Assembly: GCA_964529445.1 (NCBI GenBank)
Contig: CAZGWJ010000018.1
Location: 1 to 38,793, forward strand
Length of the DNA: 38,793 nucleotides
Source of the DNA: CAZGWJ01 sp964529445
Lineage (GTDB): Bacteria; Oederibacteriota; Muellerivitia; Muellerivitales; Muellerivitaceae
Reading direction: 5' to 3'
In this document: piece by piece, positions 23,023-30,908 of the stretch
How the letters are laid out: each line of letters starts with the position of its first letter
Numbering within the stretch: the first letter of the stretch is position 1
The notes under the pieces: model-generated
What the model was told of the DNA's origin: nothing
Databases searched by the model: none
What the model saw: only the letters and a program-made list of their open reading frames with translations
Program-made: the position numbers and the translations under genes

Positions 23023-23119
23023 AGTCAAAGCGGTTGTCGAGTAGGTTATTTTTTGGCCCCCCTCACTTCCAACACCCCCTGAAAGTCCATCGTTGCAAGG
23101 AAGTTTTACCCTGGTTGTG

Positions 23120-23205
23120 ACGATCCACCCGCTGACCCAAGCAGTCGGGTGCGGCTTTTCGATGGTCCCGGAACCGGGCGGCATCCCCACCGGTACCGAA
23201 GGCTC
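23120..23205 (+). ncRNA. Candidate structured leader RNA / attenuator
   Basis: Two parts can fold. CACCCG-CTG-loop-CAG-T-CGGGTG lies at 23126-23151 and is followed by GGCTTTT. A possible junction at 23164-23197 has CCCGG-AA-CCGGG and CGG/CCG arms closed by GGT/ACC. It ends about 30 nt before the ribosome-binding site. No known riboswitch consensus is fully matched, so this is a candidate only. Confidence 0.35.
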
Positions 23206-23233
23206 AATAACAACAGAGGAAAAGAGGAGCAAC

Positions 23234-24388
23234 ATGCGTAAAAAGTTCATCATGGCGCCGGGCCCCACACCCATCCCCGCCGAGGTTCTGGTCGCCGCGG
23301 CCATGCCGATCATCCATCACCGGACCCCCGGGTTCCAGGCCATCTTCAAGACCTGCCACGAGGGTCTCCAGTACTTCTTTCGCACCAAGAATCCGGTCAT
23401 CACCCTCGCGTCGGTCGGGACCGGCGCCATGGAATCGGCCGTTTCCAACCTGACCAGCCCCGGGGAGAAGGTCCTGGTGGCCTCCATCGGGCATTTCGGG
23501 AACCGCTGGGCCGAGATCTGCAAGGCCTTCGGCGTCAACGCCGTCCATTACGAGACCGAATGGGGCAAGGCCCTCGACCCGGCCGAGGTCAAGAAGCAGT
23601 TGGATGCCAATCCCGGCATCAAGCTCGTCTATTGCACGCTGAACGAGACCTCCACGGGTGCCATCAACGACATCCAGGCCCTCACGAAGGTCGTGCATGA
23701 GGCGGGGGCCCTGATCGTGGTCGACGCCATCTCGGGACTGGGCGCCGCCCCGTTCGAGACCGACGCCTGGGGTGTGGATGTGGTGCTTTCGGGGTCCCAA
23801 AAGGGCTTCATGATGCCCCCGGGCCTCGCGTTCGCGGCCATCAATCCGGCCGCCATGGCCAAAGTGGCGGAGGCGAAGAACCCGAAGTACTACCTTTCCT
23901 GGACCAAGGCCGTCAAGAAGCTGACCGAGGAGAAGATGCCGGACACGCCGTTCACGCCGGCCGTCTCGCTGGTCATCCAGCTCGAGAAGTCGCTGGAGAT
24001 CATCAAGCAGGAGACCATGGAGAAGATCTGGGAGCGCCACGCGAAGCTGGCGAAGGCCACCCGCGCGGGCGTGACCGCGCTGGGACTCAAGCTGTTCGCG
24101 CCGACCTGTCCTTCCCCGGCCGTCACCTCGGTCCATGCGCCGGAGGGCATCGACGGGGCGGCCGTGAACAAGGCGTTCCGCGACCAGTATGGCATCTCCA
24201 TCGCGGGCGGGCAGGGCAAGGTCAAGGGCAAGATCTTCCGGCTTGGCCACCTGGGTTATGCGGATTTGTCCGACACCCTGCTGGCCATGGGCATTTTGGA
24301 GATCGTCCTCACGAAGCTGGGGATGAAGGTGTCCCTCGGGACCGGCGTCAAGGCCGTCCAGGAGATCGCCATCGCCGAGAACCTTTAG
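23234..24388 (+). CDS. Class V aminotransferase, probable serine-pathway (SerC-like / Ser-pyruvate type)
   Basis: The protein (384 aa) is a PLP enzyme of the alanine-glyoxylate / serine-pyruvate aminotransferase group. It has an N-terminal MAPGPTPIPAEVL with HHRTPGF, then TGAMESAVSNLTSPGEKVL, VVDAISGLGAAPFETDAWGVDVVLSGSQKGFMMPPGL with PLP Lys190, and IFRLGHLGYADLSDTLLA near the end. Because it sits directly before serA, I infer that it aminates 3-phosphohydroxypyruvate, as reported for archaeal and Thermotoga-like class V enzymes that replace SerC. Glyoxylate or pyruvate use remains possible. ATG 23234 has GAGGAG 4-5 nt upstream. Confidence 0.9.
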   Translation: MRKKFIMAPGPTPIPAEVLVAAAMPIIHHRTPGFQAIFKTCHEGLQYFFRTKNPVITLASVGTGAMESAVSNLTSPGEKVLVASIGHFGNRWAEICKAFGVNAVHYETEWGKALDPAEVKKQLDANPGIKLVYCTLNETSTGAINDIQALTKVVHEAGALIVVDAISGLGAAPFETDAWGVDVVLSGSQKGFMMPPGLAFAAINPAAMAKVAEAKNPKYYLSWTKAVKKLTEEKMPDTPFTPAVSLVIQLEKSLEIIKQETMEKIWERHAKLAKATRAGVTALGLKLFAPTCPSPAVTSVHAPEGIDGAAVNKAFRDQYGISIAGGQGKVKGKIFRLGHLGYADLSDTLLAMGILEIVLTKLGMKVSLGTGVKAVQEIAIAENL

Positions 24389-24397
24389 GAGTCGTGA

Positions 24398-24456
24398 CCG
24401 GAGGGGGCCGGTCGGCCCCCTCCGGGCTGTTCGTGGAACAGGACGTCCCCGAGGCG
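24398..24456 (+). other. GC-rich hairpins between the aminotransferase gene and serA
   Basis: CCGGAGGGGGCC-GGTC-GGCCCCCTCCGG (24398-24425) is a 12-bp perfect stem. A second, smaller GGCGC-TTCG-GCGCC hairpin lies at about 24453-24466. No T tract follows either, so they are not standard terminators; mRNA processing or partial termination is likelier. Confidence 0.6.
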
Positions 24457-24496
24457 CTTCGGCGCCCCCTTCAGGAAACCCTTCCGAGGTGAATAC

Positions 24497-26080
24497 ATGT
24501 TCAAGATCATCGTGACCGACAAGATCTCCGACCAGGGAATGGCCGTTTTTCGGAACGCCGGCTTCCAGGTTGACGAGAAGGTGAAGTTGCCGTCCGAGGA
24601 GTTGAAGAAGCTCCTGCCGGAATACGACGGATGGGTGGTGCGGAGCGGCACCAAGTGCACGCCGGAGCTCATCGAAGCCGCCACCAAGTTGAAGATCATC
24701 GGCCGGGCGGGCGCGGGTCTCGACAACGTGGACCTTCCAGCCGCCACCAAGCGGGGCGTCATCGTCATGAACACGCCGGACGGCAACACCATCTCCACGG
24801 CCGAGCACACCATCGCCATGCTCATGGCCATGGCCCGCCAGATCCCACAGGCCTACGTTTCCCTCAGGGAGAAGAAGTGGGAAAGAACCAAGTTCGTGGG
24901 CACGGAGCTATTCGACAAGACCCTCGGCGTCATCGGTTTGGGCCGCATCGGCACCAACGTGGCCCTGAAGGGGCGGGGGCTCGGCATGAGGGTCATCGGG
25001 TTCGACCCCTTCCTCGACCCTTCCAAGTCCAGCGCGCATGAGATTGAGGTGGTGACGTTCGAGGAGCTCATCAAACGTTCGGACTTCATCACGGTCCACA
25101 CCCCCCTCACGAAGGAAACCAAGGGGATGATCGGCGCCAAGGAGTTCGCGTTCATGAAGGACGGCGTACGCATCGTGAACTGCGCCCGGGGCGGCGTGTA
25201 TGACGAGAAGGCGCTCTACGACGCCCTCAAGAGCGGCAAGGTGGCGGCCGCCTCGCTGGACGTGTTCGAGCAGGAACCGCCCTTCGAGAATCCGCTCCTG
25301 ACCCTGGACAACGTGGTTTACGTTCCGCACTTGGGGGCGTCCACCAAGGAAGCCCAGGAGAACGTGGCGGTCGTGGTGGCCGAGCAGATGGTCGAGGCCA
25401 TGAAGGGCGGACGGGTCCGCAATGCCGCCAACATGCCCTCCCTGGACCCCAAGACGCTCGAGGAGTTGACTCCCTACATCCGGCTCGTCGAGGGAATGGG
25501 GAGTTTCCACGCCCAATTGGCCGAGTCCTTCATCAAGAGGATCCAGATCTCCTACGAGGGGGAAGTCAGCCGGATGGACACCAAGACCCTCACCCTTTCC
25601 CTGGTAAAGGGGGTCCTCCAGCGGGTCATGACCGATTCGGTCAACTACGTCAACGCCCTGGTCCTGGCCAAGGAGCGCGGCTTCGAGATCGTGGAGACCA
25701 AGAGCGAGAGCGCCCACAACTACTCCTCGCTCATCCGGGTCACGGTCGACAACGAGAAGGGAACCCACTCCGTGGCGGGGACCGTTTTCGACGGCAAGGA
25801 AGTGCGCATGGTGAGCCTGGACGGCTTCGAAACCGACTTCAAGCCGGAGGGGTTCATGATCTACATGTCCCACGACGACAAGCCGGGGATCGTGGGTCGC
25901 CTGGGAACCGTGTTGGGGTCCAATCAGGTCAATATCGCCGGCCTTCATGTGGGCAGGCAGGCGCGGGGCGGGAAAGCCGTCGCCATGGTGAACGTCGACA
26001 ACGAGGTCGACGAAAAGGTCCTCCAGGAGTTGAAGGGAACCGCCGCCATTCACGACTTGAAATTCGTCAAGTTCGAATAG
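24497..26080 (+). CDS. serA: D-3-phosphoglycerate dehydrogenase
   Basis: The 527-aa enzyme oxidises 3-phosphoglycerate to 3-phosphohydroxypyruvate, the first step of serine synthesis. It has the long type 1 layout: substrate and NAD domains (about 1-310), an intervening ASB domain, and a C-terminal ACT domain (MSHDDKPGIVGRLGTVLGSNQVNIAGLHVGR) for feedback control by serine. Visible motifs are IGRAGAGLDNVDLPAATKRG, the NAD loop GLGRIGTNVA, NCARGGVYDEKALYDAL and the catalytic His region VPHLGASTKEAQENVA. GAGGTG lies 6 nt before the ATG. It forms a serine operon with the preceding aminotransferase; no serB is seen here. Confidence 0.97.
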   Translation: MFKIIVTDKISDQGMAVFRNAGFQVDEKVKLPSEELKKLLPEYDGWVVRSGTKCTPELIEAATKLKIIGRAGAGLDNVDLPAATKRGVIVMNTPDGNTISTAEHTIAMLMAMARQIPQAYVSLREKKWERTKFVGTELFDKTLGVIGLGRIGTNVALKGRGLGMRVIGFDPFLDPSKSSAHEIEVVTFEELIKRSDFITVHTPLTKETKGMIGAKEFAFMKDGVRIVNCARGGVYDEKALYDALKSGKVAAASLDVFEQEPPFENPLLTLDNVVYVPHLGASTKEAQENVAVVVAEQMVEAMKGGRVRNAANMPSLDPKTLEELTPYIRLVEGMGSFHAQLAESFIKRIQISYEGEVSRMDTKTLTLSLVKGVLQRVMTDSVNYVNALVLAKERGFEIVETKSESAHNYSSLIRVTVDNEKGTHSVAGTVFDGKEVRMVSLDGFETDFKPEGFMIYMSHDDKPGIVGRLGTVLGSNQVNIAGLHVGRQARGGKAVAMVNVDNEVDEKVLQELKGTAAIHDLKFVKFE

Positions 26081-26139
26081 CGGTCTTCCCGGGCCTCTCT
26101 TCCCTGGGTTGACTCTTCACCGGGGGCACCGGAAAAGGG

Positions 26140-26145
26140 TATAAT
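26140..26145 (+). promoter_or_regulatory. Putative -10 box (TATAAT) before the DUF5683-like gene
   Basis: A perfect TATAAT preceded by GGG and followed by GA, 40 bp before ATG 26186. A TTGACT at 26109 is 25 bp away, too far to be its -35. Confidence 0.55.
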
Positions 26146-26185
26146 GATCCGGTCTTGACATCCTTCCGGAAACGGCCCTGATCCG

Positions 26186-26845
26186 ATGACCTTCTTGCGG
26201 ACGACCCCTTTCTTGCTCGCGGCCTTCCTGGCCGGTTGGGTCACATCCACCGGGGCCGCCCCTTCGGTTTCCCCGACGACCGGGGTTTCCCGGACACCGG
26301 TTCCGAAAACCGCCAAAAAGGCGGCGAGCCGTTCTATGCCGACGCCTTCTCCCACGCCCAATCCGAACCTGGCCCCCCCGGAGATCAAGGCGCGTCGTGG
26401 AGCCGACGACGTTCTGCCCGCCATCGCGCCGGTGTTATTGCCGAACATCGCCTTTCCTGAACGGGTGACCCCTTCGCCCACCCCGGTGCCGGGGATGGTT
26501 CCCAAGGACCCCACCGCTGCGGCGATTTTCTCGGCTTTCATCCCGGGCCTAGGCCACGCCTACTGCAAGGAACCCTTGAAAGGCGTCTTTTTCGCGGCCG
26601 CCTTCGGCATCTCCCTCTATCTCTCGCTGGACAATTTCCGGCTCGAAACCGTCCCGAATTCGGACGAACGGGTGGCGCGAAACGAGACCGCGGGATCCCT
26701 GTACGGATTGGCGACATTGGCCGCGTACGGTTTCTCCATCCAGGACGCCTACAACAGCGCGCGCCGCCATAACCGCCGCTATCACTTGGACGTGGCCTTG
26801 GATCCCGGTTCCCATCCACGGGTCGCTTTCAAGGTCTCCTTCTGA
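26186..26845 (+). CDS. Secreted/membrane protein with DUF5683-like domain
   Basis: This 219-aa protein starts with a signal peptide (FLLAAFLAGWVTSTGAA). A Pro/Thr/Ser-rich linker with TPSPTPNPN and a second TPSPTPVPG follows. The segment AAAIFSAFIPGLGHAYCKEPLKGVFFAAAFGISLYLSL resembles the DUF5683 / TM2-like motif (xxSxxxPGxGxxY), and a second hydrophobic stretch SLYGLATLAAYGFSIQDAY follows. Its function is unknown; the family is often found with envelope proteins in Bacteroidetes and candidate phyla. It is 29 bp upstream of the putative barrel gene, so the two are probably co-transcribed. The ribosome-binding site is weak. Confidence 0.65.
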   Translation: MTFLRTTPFLLAAFLAGWVTSTGAAPSVSPTTGVSRTPVPKTAKKAASRSMPTPSPTPNPNLAPPEIKARRGADDVLPAIAPVLLPNIAFPERVTPSPTPVPGMVPKDPTAAAIFSAFIPGLGHAYCKEPLKGVFFAAAFGISLYLSLDNFRLETVPNSDERVARNETAGSLYGLATLAAYGFSIQDAYNSARRHNRRYHLDVALDPGSHPRVAFKVSF

Positions 26846-26874
26846 AGCCGATCCGCGCGGAGGCCGGTTGAACC

Positions 26875-27831
26875 ATGCGATTCCCGTATCCCTCCCGCCG
26901 GATGCTTCTCCCCCTCGTCCTGTCCCTCCTACCCGGTCTTGCGGCGGCCTTGAACCTCGAACCGCCCGACTTCCACCGCCTTCCCACGGACCGGCTGGTG
27001 ATCGGGATCACGCGCTGGGAAAAGACCAGTTCCTATTACGTCAACCTCGGGCTTCCCTGGGAGTTCTTCGATGGCGTCGAGAAGGTCTCCGAAATCCCGT
27101 TGAGGCATTCGGTCAGGGCGGTCGAGTACGGTCTTCGGATCGCCGGCTGGCCGCATCCGCGCTTCTTCGCCCAGGGTTTCCTGCCTTTCGAGTCCGTGTA
27201 CCTCGTTCCGGATGCGGGAGTCGCGCAGGCCCGGGAACTGAAGAAAGGGGGAGACCTGGAATTTTCGGCCACCGGTCTTCTCCTGGGGACGCGCCGAAGT
27301 CCCTTCCGGGCCGGGTTGAACGGCTGGTACCGTTTCCCGACGGGAACGGATCCCTTCTCCCTCCCCCATCCCCTGATGACCACGGGAAAGGGGGCTGCGC
27401 AATGGGCTTTCGGCGTCAACGGGGTCCAACAAGTCGGTAGATTTTCCTTTTTTCAGGGGTTAAACTACGAAAATACAGGTCCCATCCGACTCCAACGGTA
27501 CTTCTCCTGGGACGTGCCGGATTCCTTCCGTTGGCCCGATGTCCTCCATGCGGCGGCACGGTTCGAGTTCCGGTTTTTCCGACGCTCCTACCGGTCCGTC
27601 GACGCCTTCTACGACATCCGAATGCGGCGGTCGGGCGCCCTGCGGTACGGGGACGTGGTGCTGGTCGAACCGGACCGCCTGTACTACTCGTCGTTCGGGT
27701 TGATCGTAAGAGTGGACCCGGAGTTTTCCGTGACGGGCCGGTATTGCGTTTTTCCCTTCGAGTTCTCGGAGAAGGCACGCCCGGATTGGGGCGGCCTCCT
27801 GTTCCTTTCGGTGGCTTATACGTTGCTGTGA
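26875..27831 (+). CDS. Putative outer-membrane beta-barrel protein
   Basis: I do not recognise this 318-aa protein by family. It has a signal peptide (MLLPLVLSLLPGLAAAL), then many short alternating hydrophobic/aromatic strands (for example SYYVNLGLPWEFF, LLLGTRRSPFRAGLNGWYRF, FSFFQGLNYENTG, RSVDAFYDIRMRRSG, LYYSSFGLIVRVDPEFSVTGRYCVF) and a terminal strand GGLLFLSVAYTLL. That is what a porin-like barrel of 12 or so strands looks like. The substrate is unknown. Start ATG 26875 has GGAGG 11 nt upstream, slightly long spacing. Confidence 0.55.
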   Translation: MRFPYPSRRMLLPLVLSLLPGLAAALNLEPPDFHRLPTDRLVIGITRWEKTSSYYVNLGLPWEFFDGVEKVSEIPLRHSVRAVEYGLRIAGWPHPRFFAQGFLPFESVYLVPDAGVAQARELKKGGDLEFSATGLLLGTRRSPFRAGLNGWYRFPTGTDPFSLPHPLMTTGKGAAQWAFGVNGVQQVGRFSFFQGLNYENTGPIRLQRYFSWDVPDSFRWPDVLHAAARFEFRFFRRSYRSVDAFYDIRMRRSGALRYGDVVLVEPDRLYYSSFGLIVRVDPEFSVTGRYCVFPFEFSEKARPDWGGLLFLSVAYTLL

Positions 27832-27855
27832 CGAAGATGAACCAAGGAGTCCTCC

Positions 27856-28221
27856 ATGCCTGAAGGCAGCATGTTCATGGAAAGAAGGCGCTTCCCGCGC
27901 GTCACGGTGGAGATCCCCGTGAAATACCGCATGATCGACGACCAGAAGGAACTGGCGACGGTCTTCGACCGCAAGAAGAAGGATACCCATACCCGGTCCC
28001 TGGACCTGAGCCTCGGGGGCATCTACATCACGGCTGATCAGCGCCTGAAGATCGGCACCATCCTGCGTCTCGAGATCACCGTTCCTGAGCCGTCCACGTT
28101 CATCTCGGCTTTCGCGGAGGTCATCTGGTCCAACGACACGGGAGGAGGATTGCATTTCCTGGCCATGAAGGACGAGGACATGCAATGCCTCAAGGGATAC
28201 ATCGAGAAGATGAACGCCTGA
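27856..28221 (+). CDS. PilZ-domain protein (cyclic-di-GMP binding)
   Basis: This 121-aa protein is a stand-alone PilZ domain. It has the N-terminal RRRFPR (RxxxR type) and DLSLGGIYI (the D/NxSxxG motif), the two parts that grip cyclic di-GMP. There is no other domain. The ATG has AAGGAG 7 nt upstream. The stop codon is 8 bp before the next gene's chosen start, and the two are almost certainly coupled. I infer that it passes a cyclic-di-GMP signal to the chemoreceptor-like protein next to it. Confidence 0.9.
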   Translation: MPEGSMFMERRRFPRVTVEIPVKYRMIDDQKELATVFDRKKKDTHTRSLDLSLGGIYITADQRLKIGTILRLEITVPEPSTFISAFAEVIWSNDTGGGLHFLAMKDEDMQCLKGYIEKMNA

Positions 28222-28229
28222 TCCCCGCC

Positions 28230-29396
28230 ATGCCCCCCTTCCTCCGATGGCTGGCCTACCCCCGTTGGTTCCTGGTGGCGCTCGCGGGCGCCGTCCTGGG
28301 TTCCTTCCTGGCGCACCTCTTGCCGGTCTGGGGAGCGTTTGCGGGCGGAACGGCCCTGTATCTGGCCGGGCTTTGGCTTCACCACCGGGAACGGACCCGC
28401 CGCGTCCTTTGGGCGCGCGTCATGCTCGACAAGGTTCCCGCCGCCATGGGTGCGGGCTGGGAGGTTCTCATGGCCCATCCCCGGCCCGGAGAAGCCCTCG
28501 CGGAACGACTCTTGGCCCATCTCCTCGGAAAGGACGATCCGGCCGGTCAGCCGGCGCCTTCCCTGGCGGCTGTCACGGCGGAGCTCCGAACCGTTCTGCG
28601 GAACCTCAATCGCGAGCATCTCGAGTTGAACCAGACTTTCCAGACGCTCAAGGTCACGGTGGCCGACTGGTCGCGCAACCTCGACAAGACCAACAAGATC
28701 AACCGATCCATTCTCCAGTTGAACCAGATGGTGGCCAACGACAGCAAGCGCGTGGCGTCCGACATGGACGCGGCCTCCAAGACCGCCTCCAACGGTATCA
28801 AGGCGGTGGGGCGCGAGATCAAGGCCATGACGGAGATCAAGGACACCATCGGCTCATCGGCCGAAGTCATCCAGCAGTTGTCCAAGGCTTCGGAGCAGAT
28901 CGGCGAATTCGTGGCCGCCATCACCTCCATCACCCGCAAGACCAACCTCCTGGCCCTGAACGCCGGCATCGAGGCGGCGAGGGCGGGAGAGCAGGGACAA
29001 GGGTTCGCCGTGGTGGCGGGCGAAATCAAGACGTTGGCCGAGGCGTCCGCGTCCGCTTCCACGTCCGCGAAGCACCTGGTGGACGACATCCGCCGCCGCA
29101 CGGAGGGCGCCATCAATCTCATCTCCTCGACCGAGAAAATCGAGGAGAACATCAATGTCGTCTACAACGCGGGCGACGTGTTCATGGAGATCGTCAAGTC
29201 CATCCGCAAGGCGAGCGCGCTGCTGGCGGAGATCTCCCAGGCCCTCGAGGACCAGCGCAATGACAACGAGTTGATGATCCAGTTGGTGGAGAAGGTGACC
29301 CACGAGAGCCGGCGCGTCCAGGACCAGTTGGACAAGGCCCAGGGAACCCTGGACCGCGTGCAGGGTTATTCCAACAGGGTATCCACGGAGCTTTGA
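28230..29396 (+). CDS. Methyl-accepting chemotaxis protein-like signalling protein
   Basis: The protein (388 aa) has an N-terminal hydrophobic hairpin (PRWFLVALAGAVLGSFLAHLLP and AFAGGTALYLAGLWL) with no periplasmic sensor. A long coiled coil follows, with the chemoreceptor tip TRKTNLLALNAGIEAARAGEQGQGFAVVAGEIKTLAEAS at about 240-280. The tip is close to the consensus but with K for Q before TNLL and G for A in NAGIE. No HAMP domain and no C-terminal methyltransferase pentapeptide are seen. ATG 28185, with GAGG 7 nt upstream, would add 15 residues and overlap PilZ by 37 bp; I use 28230. It would bind a CheA/CheW array, but none is in the window. Confidence 0.88.
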   Translation: MPPFLRWLAYPRWFLVALAGAVLGSFLAHLLPVWGAFAGGTALYLAGLWLHHRERTRRVLWARVMLDKVPAAMGAGWEVLMAHPRPGEALAERLLAHLLGKDDPAGQPAPSLAAVTAELRTVLRNLNREHLELNQTFQTLKVTVADWSRNLDKTNKINRSILQLNQMVANDSKRVASDMDAASKTASNGIKAVGREIKAMTEIKDTIGSSAEVIQQLSKASEQIGEFVAAITSITRKTNLLALNAGIEAARAGEQGQGFAVVAGEIKTLAEASASASTSAKHLVDDIRRRTEGAINLISSTEKIEENINVVYNAGDVFMEIVKSIRKASALLAEISQALEDQRNDNELMIQLVEKVTHESRRVQDQLDKAQGTLDRVQGYSNRVSTEL

Positions 29397-29563
29397 GGGA
29401 TCAGGGCCGCGTTTATCCTTCAAGCAGCGGATCCGCCGCTCGGTGAGAGGCGACAAAGGCCCTATTTGTCGACGTTTTGCGGCTTGTTGTCGGTTGACGC
29501 CCCTTGGCCCTTGGTGTTAAATGATTCGCGGTTTTTCCCACCCTTCCGACGAGGATGAGCGAC
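29397..29563 (+). promoter_or_regulatory. Intergenic region with promoter of the zinc-ribbon/TPR gene
   Basis: TTGACG (29494-29499), 17 bp, TTAAAT (29517-29522) is a good promoter 41 bp before ATG 29564. The remainder shows nothing recognised. Confidence 0.6.
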
Positions 29564-30760
29564 ATGGTCCTATGCCCGGCCTGCGGAGCTGAGAATCCAG
29601 ACGGCACCAAGATCTGCGTCAAGTGCGCCACCGAACTGCCCAAATCCGCGCCTCCCGGGTCCGCCGAGGCCAAGAAGATGGCGGCCGGCGCTCCGGCAGG
29701 CGGCTCCCTTTGGGAACATGCCAAGGCGATGCCCCAGGACATGATGGATGTCTTCTGGCTGGTCGTGATCATCCTCCTGGTGGCTTTGGGTTTCTGGATG
29801 GAGGCCACCGATTGGAAGTTCTTCCCGAGCGGCCTGGACGATGCGAAGGTCGTCGAGGAGGCGCCCCTGCCCGCCAGCATCGAGAAGGCCCTTCCGGAGC
29901 CGGTGAAGGAGATCGTGCACCGGCCCATGCCGAAACCCAAGCCGAAGCCCGCAATCGCGAAACCAGCGCCTAAACCCGCCCTGCCTCCGCCCGCGCCCCC
30001 GCTGGAAGTGGCGAAGAAGCCCGCCGTCGTTCCGACCCCCGTGGCCGTCGTGACGGTCAAGCCGACCCCGAAGCCCGTTCAGGCCGCGGCGGTCGTGGCC
30101 GTGGCCCCGGCTCCCAAGCCCGCCGCCAAGGCCACGCCTCGCCCGGTCCTGGGCGAGAAACCAGCCGCCGGCATCGCCAGCTCGCCGTCCCTCTACAACC
30201 AAAGCAAGACCCAATTCGACGCCCGGCAGTACGAGACGTCCTTCAAACTGCTGAAGCAGGCACTCCAGGTGGACCCGACCTACGCGAAGGCGTATTTTGG
30301 GCTGGGTTACCTTTATAACAAGTTCGACATGGAGGACGCGTCGGTTCGCATGTACGAGATGTCCCTGCGCTTCGACCCGAAAATGGCCTCCTCGATGAAC
30401 AACCTGGGGATGATCTATTACAATGCCGGGAATTACGAGGATGCGGTCTATGCCCTGAGGAAGGCCGTGGATCTTGATCCCCGGCAAGCCGATTATCCCT
30501 TCAACATGGCCAACGCCTTGATGGAGACGGGCAAGGCCTTGGAGGCTCTCCCGTATTTCCAGAAGGCGGTCGAGATCAAGCCCCGGGAAGCCCTCTATCA
30601 CAACGACTTGGCCCTGTGCTACGAGAAGCTGGGGCGCGCCGCCGAGGCGGAGGCCGCGTGGAAGAAGGTGGCGGAGCTGACCAACGATCCGGCGCTCTTC
30701 GATCAGGCCCAGACGCACCTGGAGTACATCAAGAAGGTCTCTGCGGGTTCGCCCGGATGA
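29564..30760 (+). CDS. Zinc-ribbon, transmembrane, TPR-repeat protein
   Basis: The protein of about 398 aa is built of four parts. There is an N-terminal zinc ribbon (CPACG and CVKC). One membrane helix (VFWLVVIILLVALGFWM) follows at about 65-82. A Lys-Pro/Ala-Pro linker (KPKPKPAIAKPAPKPALPPPAPPLE and on) is reminiscent of TonB stalks. The C-terminal four to five TPR repeats run from about 225 to 390 (YAKAYFGLGYLYNKFDMEDASV, ASSMNNLGMIYYNAGNYEDAVYALRKAVDLDP and on). I infer a cytoplasmic ribbon and a periplasmic TPR scaffold. The ATG at 29555 is also possible, but its GAGG would be adjacent. The partner is unknown. Confidence 0.75.
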   Translation: MVLCPACGAENPDGTKICVKCATELPKSAPPGSAEAKKMAAGAPAGGSLWEHAKAMPQDMMDVFWLVVIILLVALGFWMEATDWKFFPSGLDDAKVVEEAPLPASIEKALPEPVKEIVHRPMPKPKPKPAIAKPAPKPALPPPAPPLEVAKKPAVVPTPVAVVTVKPTPKPVQAAAVVAVAPAPKPAAKATPRPVLGEKPAAGIASSPSLYNQSKTQFDARQYETSFKLLKQALQVDPTYAKAYFGLGYLYNKFDMEDASVRMYEMSLRFDPKMASSMNNLGMIYYNAGNYEDAVYALRKAVDLDPRQADYPFNMANALMETGKALEALPYFQKAVEIKPREALYHNDLALCYEKLGRAAEAEAAWKKVAELTNDPALFDQAQTHLEYIKKVSAGSPG

Positions 30761-30825
30761 TTTTCGCGGGTTGATCTCCGCGAGCGGTGCGGGGAGGAGT
30801 CCCCGGAACGAAAGAGGCCAAACGG

Positions 30826-30864
30826 AAAAAGCCCGGTCCCCTGGAGGGGGCCGGGCTTTTTTTT
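30826..30864. terminator. Bidirectional rho-independent terminator
   Basis: AAAAAGCCCGG-TCCCC, loop TGGA, GGGGGCCGGGC then eight T, with A and T runs on both sides. It lies between the converging TPR gene and the glycosyltransferase gene. Confidence 0.93.
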
Positions 30865-30908
30865 CGGGGACCGATCATTCCCTGGACGGGAGGCGACCTT
30901 GCCGCCCT

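Larger units (their letters stand above)
22879..23233. other. Divergent intergenic region holding the serine-operon leader
   Basis: These 355 bp lie between the minus-strand membrane protein gene and the aminotransferase gene. They hold a -10-like box for the former, a near-consensus promoter (22967-22994), a CRP-like palindrome (23005-23022) and a roughly 230-nt transcribed leader with predicted hairpins at 23126-23151 and 23164-23197. No coding gene is supported; the aminotransferase frame extends upstream but without signal. Confidence 0.7.

Noticed and set aside
23120..23215. Glycine riboswitch before the serine operon
   Set aside because: Only ACCGAAGGCTCAA resembles it; the expected downstream conserved core and tandem layout are missing.
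23093..23233. Upstream extension of the aminotransferase
   Set aside because: The extra 47 residues have no family match, and a good GAGGAG precedes ATG 23234.
26109..26145. TTGACT and TATAAT as one promoter before the DUF5683-like gene
   Set aside because: The spacing is 25 bp, far from the usual 16-18.
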